Assembly (NCBI GenBank): GCA_902463235.1
Contig: CABQER010000013.1
Location: 1-23,297, forward strand
DNA: 23,297 bases
From: an uncultured Faecalibacterium sp.
GTDB lineage: Bacteria; Bacillota; Clostridia; Oscillospirales; Ruminococcaceae
Direction: 5' to 3'
A program made the position numbers and the translations under genes. This document shows, one piece after another, positions 8,290 to 14,837 of the stretch (positions are counted from its first letter, which is position 1; each line of letters begins with the position of its first letter). The notes below the pieces were generated by a model, which searched no databases, was not told the DNA's origin, and was given only the letters and a program-made list of their open reading frames with translations.

Positions 8290-8449
8290 AACCCTCTCAG
8301 TCAATGCCTGCGGCATTGCCAGCTCCCCCGAAAGGGGAGCTCTTTTGCATCTTACGATAAAGTGCAGTTCTTCAGAAGATTCACTTTACCGTACCCACTC
8401 ATAAAGCTCGCCCTTCGGGAGAGCTGGCGCGCAAGCGCCTGAGAGGGTT
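8290..8449. mobile_element. MITE-like palindromic element between PBP gene and murF
   Basis: About 160 bp bounded by the 11-bp inverted repeat AACCCTCTCAG (8290-8300) and CTGAGAGGGTT (8439-8449). Each outer arm carries the same two small hairpins. On the left these are CAATGCC/GGCATTG (8302-8318) and AGCTCCCC/GGGGAGCT (8321-8341). On the right their counterparts are AGCTCGCCC/GGGAGAGCT and GGCGC/GCGCC. The centre holds a further inverted repeat (8353-8373 with 8374-8393). The whole element is thus one imperfect palindrome without coding capacity. It begins 4 bases after the PBP stop codon. I recall similar hairpin-rich repeats starting with CCCTCTCAG in Faecalibacterium genomes, but copy number cannot be seen here. 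Confidence 0.75.
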
Positions 8450-8453
8450 CTTG

Positions 8454-10937
8454 TTACCCACAGGTAATGGTCACGACGGTGCCGCGCTGCACACTGGAAC
8501 CGGGGTCTGCACTCTGGGCCTGCACGGTGCCGTTCGCATTGCCCTCCACCACACAGTTCAATCCGGCGGCAGACAGCATCTGGCGGGCAAAGTCCGCGCT
8601 CTTTCCGGTCACATCCGGCACATCGGTATGGCTGCCCTCATAGGTATCGGTATACAGGTACACGGTGGTGCCGTAGGCCACCTTTGCACCCGCGTGCGGA
8701 TACTGGTAGGTGACAGCTGCTGCCGCCTGACTGGTGGTGCTTTCGGCCAGCTGATGCCTGAGGCCCTTGATGTTCAGCTGCACCTGCGCACTGCTCCACT
8801 CGGTGCCCACCAGATTCGGCACAGTGACCACAGTCTGGCTGCGATCCTCGCCGTCGGTGGCAATGCCAAGGTAAGGTGCGATCTCGCTGATGATGTTGCC
8901 CACAACGGGCGCTGCCAGCAGGGACGAGTAGTCCGTTCTGGCGTTGTTGGGGTCATCCAGCATCACATAGACGATGATCTCCGGGTCGTCGGCAGGCAGG
9001 ACAGCGGCAAAGGATGCCACCTTCTTGTAGTCGCCATCAGCGCGGCGGTCCATGTTCAACTGTTCGGAAGTGCCGGACTTGCCGCCGATACGGTAGCCGG
9101 ACACATAGGCATACTTGCCGCCGCCGGTACCGGCGCCCACCTCATATTCCATGATCTGGCGGATCACATTGCTGGTGCTCTCGCTGATGACCTGACGGCG
9201 CACATTGGCACCGATCTCCTCGATCACGTTGCCATTTGCATCGGTGATCTTATCCACCACATGGGGCGTGACCAGATAGCCGCCGTTGACGGCTGCGGCC
9301 ACAGCGGTGCACATCTGCAGCGGGGTGATGGCCATTGCCTGACCAAAGGCCGAGGAAGCCAGCTGCACTTCGCCCAGCTGGTTGGCCTTATAATACTGCA
9401 TGAAGCCCGTCTCACTGGGCAGGTCCACGCCGGTGCGGCTGGTAAAGCCAAAGGCATCGAAGTAGTTATAGAAGGTCTGGGAGCCAACGCGCTGACCCAG
9501 CTGGATATAGTAGATATTGCAGCTCTGGCGCAGAGCTTCGGCCAGTGTGATGGTGCCGTGGGCTTTGTGGCCTGCGCAGTGGTAGGTCTCCTTTGCCACG
9601 CCGTAAGCACCGGCGCAGGTAAAGGTGGTGTTGATGTTTGCAAGGCCGGAGTCCACGCCCATGGCCGAGGTGATCACCTTGAACACACTGCCGGGGTAGT
9701 ACAACTCGGTGATGGCCTTGTTTTTCCACTGGATATCGCGGAAGTAGCCGGAGTAATCGGCCTCCTCGTCCAGAATGCGGTTGCCGTTTGCATCCTTCAG
9801 CTCGTTGCCGTTCTCATCCTTTTTGTAGATGCCGTACAGCTCCGGCTCAGCGCGCACCAGCTCGTTGAGGTAATCCAGATTTGCGCTGTAGTCCAGCGGG
9901 TCGTTAGGGTCAAAATCCGGCTTGGAAGCCATGGCAAGGATGGCACCGGTCTTGACGTTCATCACGATGGCGCAGCCGCGGTTCTCCACCGTGTTGGCTG
10001 CAATGGCTTCGTTCAGATACCGTTCCACGATCTCCTGCACATTCACATCCAGCGAAAGCACCAGATTGGAGCCATCCTTGGCTGCAAAGGTGGTGGCATT
10101 CTCGTCCGCAATGGCGTTGCCGTAGGCATTGCGCTGGGTAATGGTGCGGCCATCCACACCGGCCAGCGTGGACTGATAGGATTTTTCCAGACCGTAAGTA
10201 CCAATGCCATCCGCATCGGTAAAGCCCAGCACTGCCGCTGCAAACGCTCCGTAGGGGTAATTGCGCTGGAAGCTCTTCTCGCTGCCGACCGAGATGTTGC
10301 CCTTGCGGGAGGTCTCAGTGGCACGCTTGTGTGCCTTGTTGAACTGGGAAACGTAGGATTCGATGGACAGCTTGACAGCGTTGTTCACCTTGGTGGCCAG
10401 CACCTGATACTTGGTGTCCATCTTGGAAAGTGCATCGTAAACCTTCTGGTACTGGGTCTGGTACGCTTCCGAGGAAGTGTCCACCGCGTCCAGACTTTCG
10501 CCGTCGCCGGAAAGCAGGCGCAGGGTCAGTTCCCGGCTGACCTCGGCGCACATGGCAGTGTCCAGCGTGCGCACCGCCTCCTCATCCTTGCCGGTGGTGG
10601 TATATAAGATTTTGCTGTTGTCCGGGTCGGCCCAGATGGTCCACACCACGCTGGTGGAGGCCAGCGTGATGCCGGAGGTATCGTAGATCTCGCCGCGGGT
10701 GGCCTTGATGGTGGTATCCAGCAGCTGCTGCTTTGCGGCCAGCTGGCGGTAGGTGTCACCGTTTTTGATCTGGATATCATACAGGCTGTAGGTCACACGG
10801 GCCGCAGCAAGGCCCATGACCACAAGGGCCAGACCGCCGCAGATCAGACTGGTTCTGGGGTTCATGCGGGCACCGGTGCTGGTTTCCGGCCAGGGGCCTT
10901 TTATTTTTTTGATGAATTTTCGGAAGAATTTCCACAT
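8454..10937 (-). CDS. Class B penicillin-binding protein with two PASTA domains (SpoVD/FtsI type)
   Basis: Transpeptidase that cross-links peptidoglycan, anchored by one N-terminal helix (about 29-50) with its catalytic part outside the cell. The 827 residues comprise a short basic cytoplasmic tail, the PBP dimerisation region (about 75-290) and the transpeptidase domain. The latter has the nucleophile Ser417 in YYPGSVFK, SCN at 472-474 and KSGT at 620-623. Two PASTA repeats (about 703-764 and 770-827) end the protein. KSG instead of KTG is a conservative change. A short Asp/Asn/Gly-rich insertion (374-393) precedes the nucleophile. The ATG at 10937 has AGGAG at good spacing; the in-frame extension to 11057 would run through a hairpin and lacks a ribosome site. 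It is probably the FtsW partner; SpoVD versus FtsI/Pbp2B cannot be decided. Confidence 0.93.
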   Translation of the reverse strand: MWKFFRKFIKKIKGPWPETSTGARMNPRTSLICGGLALVVMGLAAARVTYSLYDIQIKNGDTYRQLAAKQQLLDTTIKATRGEIYDTSGITLASTSVVWTIWADPDNSKILYTTTGKDEEAVRTLDTAMCAEVSRELTLRLLSGDGESLDAVDTSSEAYQTQYQKVYDALSKMDTKYQVLATKVNNAVKLSIESYVSQFNKAHKRATETSRKGNISVGSEKSFQRNYPYGAFAAAVLGFTDADGIGTYGLEKSYQSTLAGVDGRTITQRNAYGNAIADENATTFAAKDGSNLVLSLDVNVQEIVERYLNEAIAANTVENRGCAIVMNVKTGAILAMASKPDFDPNDPLDYSANLDYLNELVRAEPELYGIYKKDENGNELKDANGNRILDEEADYSGYFRDIQWKNKAITELYYPGSVFKVITSAMGVDSGLANINTTFTCAGAYGVAKETYHCAGHKAHGTITLAEALRQSCNIYYIQLGQRVGSQTFYNYFDAFGFTSRTGVDLPSETGFMQYYKANQLGEVQLASSAFGQAMAITPLQMCTAVAAAVNGGYLVTPHVVDKITDANGNVIEEIGANVRRQVISESTSNVIRQIMEYEVGAGTGGGKYAYVSGYRIGGKSGTSEQLNMDRRADGDYKKVASFAAVLPADDPEIIVYVMLDDPNNARTDYSSLLAAPVVGNIISEIAPYLGIATDGEDRSQTVVTVPNLVGTEWSSAQVQLNIKGLRHQLAESTTSQAAAAVTYQYPHAGAKVAYGTTVYLYTDTYEGSHTDVPDVTGKSADFARQMLSAAGLNCVVEGNANGTVQAQSADPGSSVQRGTVVTITCG

Positions 10938-11028
10938 GGTATGCTCCTGCGGCAGCGGGCATTTGCTGCCTTCTGCCGCGCTTTTGTCAAATTTGGAACT
11001 GCCCTGCAAACAGGGTGTATAAACCGAA

Positions 11029-11052
11029 AAAGCGTGCGCTGCCGCACGCTTT
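11029..11052 (-). terminator. Terminator-like hairpin after ftsL
   Basis: A perfect 10-bp stem (11029-11038 with 11043-11052) with a 4-base loop is followed on the minus strand by five T residues. It starts about 12 bases after the ftsL stop and precedes the PBP start by about 90 bases. The same leader contains a small CCCTG/CAGGG hairpin (11002-11015) and an isolated TTGACA (10985-10990, minus) without a good -10. Confidence 0.65.
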
Positions 11053-11064
11053 CCCATATTTGGT

Positions 11065-11544
11065 TCACTTTACAGTGCCAAGAATGTTCACGGCACCGTT
11101 GTAGATAAAGTCGGTCCACTGCCGCACAGCGGACTGGGTGCGCTCCAGCGTGTCGCTCTCGCCCAAACGGATGTAGGTGATCTGGCTCTGATCAATTTTC
11201 ATCAGGCCCAGCCTGCCGGCCGTCTCTTCCACGCTGGTGATGTTGGTCTTGCTGTTCAGGGTGCTGTTATAGTAAGTATACTGGCTCTGCTCACTGACCA
11301 GCTGAGCCTTTGCGTCCTGAATCTGGTCGTTCAGCTCCACCAGCTTGGACTCGCTCCACAGCAGGCTGATGGCAAACCCCACCAGCAGTGCTGCTGCTAC
11401 CAGATGCATGGCGTTGTGCACCGCTGCCTGCAGCGGCGAAAGCCGACGCTTGCCGCCCTTTGCTACCCGCAGATCTGCCTTGCGCTGTGTCTGCGGGGCT
11501 TTTCTGCGGCGTACCGCGTTATAATCATATGCTGCCTGACCCAT
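11065..11544 (-). CDS. ftsL: FtsL-like cell division protein
   Basis: Small bitopic divisome protein expected to bridge FtsQ/DivIB, DivIC/FtsB and the FtsW-PBP pair. The 159 residues have a basic cytoplasmic N-terminus (about 1-40), one TM helix (about 45-65) and a heptad-rich extracytoplasmic coiled coil (about 66-105, starting ESKLVELNDQIQDAK). A short C-terminal segment contains the GLMKIDQSQITYIRL region typical of FtsL/DivIC-like proteins. Sequence conservation in this family is low, so the call rests on topology, size and the position between rsmH and the PBP gene. AGGAGGAG precedes the ATG. Confidence 0.85.
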   Translation of the reverse strand: MGQAAYDYNAVRRRKAPQTQRKADLRVAKGGKRRLSPLQAAVHNAMHLVAAALLVGFAISLLWSESKLVELNDQIQDAKAQLVSEQSQYTYYNSTLNSKTNITSVEETAGRLGLMKIDQSQITYIRLGESDTLERTQSAVRQWTDFIYNGAVNILGTVK

Positions 11545-11580
11545 GGTTTGCTCTCCTCCTCACACAACGGCTTCTGCCGT

Positions 11581-12546
11581 TCAGCATTTTTCCAAAACTC
11601 TCAGGTGGGCGGACCGGCTGCGCCGGTTCTCTTCCAATTCCTGACTGTTTGCTTCAATGGGTTTGCGGGTGATCAGCTTCGCTTTGGCTTTGCCGCCGCA
11701 TACGCACACCGGAAACTCCGGCGGGCAGGTGCACGCGGTGGACCAGCGGCGGAATTTGTTCTTCACCAGCCGGTCCTCCAGCGAGTGGAAGGTGATCACG
11801 CACAGCCGGCCGCCCGGCGCAAGATGATCGAAAATGGTATCCAAGCCTTCTTCCAGCGCATCCAGTTCATGGTTCACTGCAATGCGCAGCGCCTGAAAGG
11901 TGCGGCGGGAAGGGTTCTTGTTTTTGCGGCGTTCCGCCGGGGGCATGGCGCTGGCCACGATGTCTGCCAGCTGCAGAGTCGTTTCGATGGGAGAATTCTC
12001 CCTTGCCTCCACGATCCTGCCCGCGATCTGCCATGCGAAAGGTTCTTCGCCGTAATCCCGCAGAATGCGTGCCAGCTCTTCGCGGCTCTCGGTGTTCACA
12101 AGGTCCGCTGCCGTTTCGCCCTGCTGGCTCATCCGCATGTCCAGCGGTGCATCCGCACGGTAGGAAAAGCCGCGGGCCGCATCGTCCAGCTGATGGCTGG
12201 AAACGCCCAGATCCAGCAGCGCGCCGTTGACCTTGTCGATGCCAAGGCTTTCCAGAGCTTGTCCGGCATAGCGGAAGTTGATCTGCACCACCGTGGCAGG
12301 CAGGCCCGCAAGGCGGGCACGCGCGGTCTGCACCGCGTCCGGGTCCTGATCCAGCGAGATCAGCCTGCCGCCCTTTTCTGCATCCAGCCGCAAGGCGATC
12401 TGGCGAGAATGTCCCGCGCCGCCTGCAGTGCCGTCAAGGTAGGTGCCGGCCGGATCAATGGAAAGACCCTCCAGACACTCGTTCAGCAGAACGGGGATAT
12501 GCTCAAACGAGGCCGGGTCAAAGGCTGCTTGTGTTTCAAGTTCCAT
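11581..12546 (-). CDS. rsmH: RsmH (MraW), 16S rRNA C1402 N4-methyltransferase
   Basis: SAM-dependent methyltransferase that modifies N4 of C1402 in 16S rRNA of the small ribosomal subunit. The 321-residue protein has EHIPVLLNE near the N-terminus, the SAM loop DGTAGGAGHS (38-47), DQDPDAV, DLGVSSHQLDDAARGFS, and RTFQALRIAVN with HSLEDRLVKN, all hallmarks of MraW. The start at 12546 has AAAGGAGG 8 bases upstream; the longer frame to 12612 is rejected because the family motif would begin too late. It is the first gene of the dcw transcript here, with no mraZ before it. Confidence 0.97.
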   Translation of the reverse strand: MELETQAAFDPASFEHIPVLLNECLEGLSIDPAGTYLDGTAGGAGHSRQIALRLDAEKGGRLISLDQDPDAVQTARARLAGLPATVVQINFRYAGQALESLGIDKVNGALLDLGVSSHQLDDAARGFSYRADAPLDMRMSQQGETAADLVNTESREELARILRDYGEEPFAWQIAGRIVEARENSPIETTLQLADIVASAMPPAERRKNKNPSRRTFQALRIAVNHELDALEEGLDTIFDHLAPGGRLCVITFHSLEDRLVKNKFRRWSTACTCPPEFPVCVCGGKAKAKLITRKPIEANSQELEENRRSRSAHLRVLEKC

Positions 12547-12634
12547 CGCTGCGGCCTCCTTTCTCAGTTCATAAGCTTTCCGTGTTCCGGGTACTGTGCA
12601 CACAGCGCACACTTTTACCCGATAACACAGTTTT

Positions 12635-12663
12635 ATTTTAACAAATCAAGCCCCTGATTGCAA
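12635..12663 (-). promoter_or_regulatory. Promoter of the dcw cluster
   Basis: On the minus strand, TTGCAA (12658-12663) and TAAAAT (12635-12640) are separated by 17 bases. Transcription would begin near 12628, about 80 bases before the rsmH ATG. It lies just downstream of the terminators of the preceding operon, which supports it as the cluster's main promoter. Confidence 0.65.
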
Positions 12664-12698
12664 GGGTTTGTGCTCCCGTTTTTGCCGCAAAATGCAAC

Positions 12699-12742
12699 AA
12701 AAAAAGTCCCTGTCGGCCGTCATTTCTGCCTGCAGGAACTTT
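12699..12742 (-). terminator. Intrinsic terminator, distal of two
   Basis: On the minus strand a 10-bp stem (12733-12742 with 12703-12712, one G-U pair) is followed by seven T residues. It backs up the terminator at 12773-12797 and insulates the rsmH promoter from read-through of the rsmD operon. Confidence 0.8.
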
Positions 12743-12772
12743 GGTTTTTGCCGTATGTGTAATTTGTGTGTG

Positions 12773-12797
12773 AAAAAGGCTGTCTTCAGCCGTTTTT
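12773..12797 (-). terminator. Intrinsic terminator overlapping a stop codon
   Basis: GGCTG/CAGCC (12778-12782 with 12787-12791) with a 4-base loop is flanked by A-rich and T-rich runs. On the minus strand five T residues follow. The stem includes the TGA of the coiled-coil protein gene (12786-12788). Confidence 0.75.
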
Positions 12798-13247
12798 CTT
12801 GGCGTTCTGGCGCAGATTTGCGCGCACGTTCTTTACCTGTGCCGCATTTTCCACCATCGTTTCCTCGGTGTTCTTGAGCATGTTGTCGCAATAGTCGGTC
12901 ACGGTCTGGCGCAGGGTGCGGGCCTCGTTCTGGGCTGCAGTGGTGATTTCCCCGGCGCGCTGCTGTGCAGCCTTCACAATCTCGGCTTCGCTCACCAGAA
13001 TGCGCGCCCGCTCCTCAGCCTTTTTCACAATGGCCTGCGCCTGTGCGTTGGCCGTCTCCACGATCTGAGCGCGGTCGTTCACGATCTGCTGGGCCTGCCG
13101 CAGCTCGCCGGGCAGGTTTGCGCGGATCTCGTCCAGATAATCCCGGATCTGCTCCACATCTACGATCTTTTTGCCGCCGGAAAGGGGCACATTGGCACCT
13201 TCCTCCAGTGCATCCTCAATGGTATCCAAAAGTTCGTTCACGTTCAT
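12786..13247 (-). CDS. Small coiled-coil protein (ATPase/DivIVA-like annotation)
   Basis: The 153-residue protein begins MNVNELLDTIEDAL and is almost wholly alpha-helical. It has a long Ala/Glu/Gln-rich stretch (about 35-130) resembling ATP synthase subunit b or DivIVA-type coiled coils, but no TM helix and no Walker motif. Homologues next to rsmD in Clostridia are, as I recall, labelled ATPase or ATP synthase subunit b-like without experimental basis. The ATG at 13247 overlaps the rsmD stop codon (ATGA), so the two are translationally coupled. A longer in-frame extension to 13427 lies inside rsmD in another frame and looks like an Arg-rich shadow. Its function is unknown; a structural or scaffolding role is only a guess. 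Confidence 0.8.
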   Translation of the reverse strand: MNVNELLDTIEDALEEGANVPLSGGKKIVDVEQIRDYLDEIRANLPGELRQAQQIVNDRAQIVETANAQAQAIVKKAEERARILVSEAEIVKAAQQRAGEITTAAQNEARTLRQTVTDYCDNMLKNTEETMVENAAQVKNVRANLRQNAKKNG

Positions 13248-13831
13248 AGTGCTTCTCCCTTCGGTTCGTTCTCGGCAAGGTCTGTGTTCTGCATGGGCTT
13301 TGTGTATTTCCACAGCAGCACCCTGCCGTACTTGTACTGTTTTTTCAGGGTCAGGCCGCCAGCCTCGGCCGGCAGCACGATGCCGGTCTCGCTCTCGCAC
13401 AGCACGATGCCGCCGGGCGCGGTGCATTTATCCACCGCAGGCAGGATCTTTTCCAGTGTACCATTGCGGAAGGGCGGGTCCAGCAGTACGATGTCGAACT
13501 GCTCGCGGCAGGCGGAAAGATACCGCGCAGCCTCGCCGATATTGACGCGGCTGCGGTCGAATACGCCGCAGGCCTTGCAGTTGCGCATGATGATGTTCAC
13601 CGCCTCGCGGTTCTCGTCCAGAAACACGCAGCGCGCCGCGCCGCGGCTCAGTGCTTCAATGCCAAGCTGGCCGCTGCCCGCATACAGGTCCAGCACCCGT
13701 GCGCCGGGCAGGTCGAACTGGACGATGCTGAACATCGCCTCCTTTACCTGCGAAAGGGTGGGCCGGGTCACGTCGGTCCCCGGCAGGGCCTCCAGGCTGC
13801 GGCCCCGGGCTTCTCCTGCGATCACGCGCAT
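13244..13831 (-). CDS. rsmD: RsmD, 16S rRNA G966 N2-methyltransferase
   Basis: SAM-dependent methyltransferase expected to modify N2 of G966 of 16S rRNA during 30S assembly. The 195-residue length is normal. It begins MRVIAGEARGR, as in the family, followed by RPTLSQVKEAMF, the SAM loop DLYAGSGQLGIEALSRGA (48-65), and the catalytic DPPF (118-121). AGGAGG lies 9 bases before the ATG at 13831; an in-frame extension to 14002 would cover the promoter and is rejected. In many Firmicutes coaD follows rsmD. Here only the small coiled-coil gene does. Confidence 0.95.
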   Translation of the reverse strand: MRVIAGEARGRSLEALPGTDVTRPTLSQVKEAMFSIVQFDLPGARVLDLYAGSGQLGIEALSRGAARCVFLDENREAVNIIMRNCKACGVFDRSRVNIGEAARYLSACREQFDIVLLDPPFRNGTLEKILPAVDKCTAPGGIVLCESETGIVLPAEAGGLTLKKQYKYGRVLLWKYTKPMQNTDLAENEPKGEAL

Positions 13832-13894
13832 GTTCTCTTTCCTCCTCCTTGCAGCCGGAAGATGTGGCTGCAAACACGTTTTTTGTATCACTTT

Positions 13895-13923
13895 ATTATC
13901 ACCCAACTGCATATTCTTGTCAA
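13895..13923 (-). promoter_or_regulatory. Promoter of the rsmD operon
   Basis: Minus strand: TTGACA (13918-13923, perfect -35), 17-base spacer, GATAAT (13895-13900). The start would be near 13888, about 57 bases before the rsmD ATG. This is among the best sigma-A type matches in the window. Confidence 0.8.
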
Positions 13924-13933
13924 GGGCCGCGCG

Positions 13934-13962
13934 TTGCGCCGTCTGGCGGTTTGTGCTACAAT
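13934..13962 (+). promoter_or_regulatory. Promoter of the flavoprotein gene
   Basis: Plus strand: TTGCGC (13934-13939), 17-base spacer, TACAAT (13957-13962), with TGC directly before the -10 (extended -10). It is back to back with the rsmD promoter; the two -35 boxes are 10 bases apart. Confidence 0.7.
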
Positions 13963-14019
13963 AAAACCGGCAGCGCCGGGCTTTTGCGGCGCATTCTGGC
14001 ATAAAAGGAGAGTATTCCC

Positions 14020-14640
14020 ATGAAAGTTCTGCTCATCAACGGCAGCCCGCACGAAAAAGGCTGCACCTATACCGCCCTTTCGCTCATTGCAAAGGAACTG
14101 AACGATGCCGGTGTGGACACCGAGATCCTGCATGTCGGCGGCAAACCCGTGGGCGGCTGCATCGGCTGCGGCGGCTGTGCCGCAGGCAACGGCTGCGTGT
14201 TTGGCGGCGTGGTCAACGAGGCCATCGAGAAGGCCAAAACTGCCGATGGCTTCGTGTTCGGCAGCCCGGTGCACTATGCATCCGCATCCGGCAACATGAC
14301 CAGCTTCATGGACCGCCTTGCCTACGCGGGCGGCAGATATCTGGCCTACAAGCCCGCCGCCATCTGCTGCTCGGCACGCCGCGCCGGCACCACCACCACG
14401 CTGGACCAGCTGGTAAAGTACCCGCAGTTCTTCCACATGCCGCTGGTGAACGGCTCCTACTGGGCCATGGTGCACGGCTCCAATGCCGAGCAGGTGCTGC
14501 AGGATGCCGAGGGCTGCGCCGTAATGCAGGAGCTGGGCCGCAACATGGCATGGCTGCTGCACTGCATCGAAGCAGGCAGGGCCGCAGGCTTTGAACACCC
14601 GCAGAACCCCAAGCGCCCCATGACCAATTTTATCCGCTGA
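14020..14640 (+). CDS. Flavodoxin-fold NAD(P)H-dependent FMN reductase-like protein with Cys cluster
   Basis: Cytoplasmic flavoprotein of the NADPH-dependent FMN reductase / iron-sulfur flavoprotein superfamily. The 206-residue protein starts MKVLLINGSPHEKGCT, the FMN phosphate loop, and has GSPVHYASASGNMTSFMDR (about 87-105), the typical second FMN contact. Cys47, Cys50, Cys53 and Cys59 form a CxxCxxCx5C cluster, the spacing associated with the [4Fe-4S] site of iron-sulfur flavoproteins. The family takes part in redox reactions with quinones, nitroaromatics or ferredoxin; the substrate cannot be read from sequence. AGGAGA precedes the ATG. It is a single-gene transcript between its own promoter and terminator. 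Confidence 0.85.
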   Translation: MKVLLINGSPHEKGCTYTALSLIAKELNDAGVDTEILHVGGKPVGGCIGCGGCAAGNGCVFGGVVNEAIEKAKTADGFVFGSPVHYASASGNMTSFMDRLAYAGGRYLAYKPAAICCSARRAGTTTTLDQLVKYPQFFHMPLVNGSYWAMVHGSNAEQVLQDAEGCAVMQELGRNMAWLLHCIEAGRAAGFEHPQNPKRPMTNFIR

Positions 14641-14662
14641 TCGGAAAATCAATTTCTGATCC

Positions 14663-14704
14663 AGAGGCTCAGAACAGTCCGTAAGCTGCTCTGAGCCTCT
14701 TTTT
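14663..14704 (+). terminator. Intrinsic terminator of the flavoprotein gene
   Basis: AGAGGCTCAGA (14663-14673) pairs perfectly with TCTGAGCCTCT (14690-14700), and CAG/CTG extends the stem after a bulge. T residues follow on the plus strand. It lies 22 bases after the stop codon. Confidence 0.9.
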
Positions 14705-14790
14705 CTTTGCAGTCCACGCCATTTCGTGCCAAAAACAGCAAAAAACCTTTTTCAAAGCGCCTTCCGCTTCTTTTTTCGTTCATAAGTTTG

Positions 14791-14799
14791 TGTTACTAT
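14791..14799 (+). promoter_or_regulatory. Possible extended -10 promoter of the GH2 gene
   Basis: TGT followed by TACTAT (14794-14799) lies 38 bases before the GH2 ATG. The -35 region is a T-run with no clear consensus, so this is tentative. Confidence 0.4.
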
Positions 14800-14837
14800 A
14801 AGATGTAAAGTGATTTTAGCAGGATGGAGACCCTTGT

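Noticed and set aside
8451..10607. Very long open frame (718 codons) on the plus strand opposite the PBP gene
   Set aside because: The opposite strand carries a full PBP with all catalytic motifs. The plus-strand translation is His/Val/Gly-rich with no domain pattern, a common by-product of GC-rich codon use.
11002..11015. CCCTG-CAAA-CAGGG hairpin as an independent terminator
   Set aside because: Only 5 bp and no T-run; noted only as part of the ftsL-PBP leader.
10938..11057. N-terminal extension of the PBP to 11057
   Set aside because: It would translate across a terminator-like hairpin and has no ribosome site; AGGAG lies just before the ATG at 10937.
12646..12891. 81-codon minus-strand frame between rsmH and the coiled-coil gene, considered as a possible mraZ or small gene
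   Set aside because: It runs through two intrinsic terminators and overlaps a real gene; the translation does not resemble MraZ.
13248..13427. N-terminal extension of the coiled-coil protein to 13427
   Set aside because: It lies inside rsmD in another frame and is Arg/His-rich; the ATGA overlap at 13244-13247 gives a natural coupled start.
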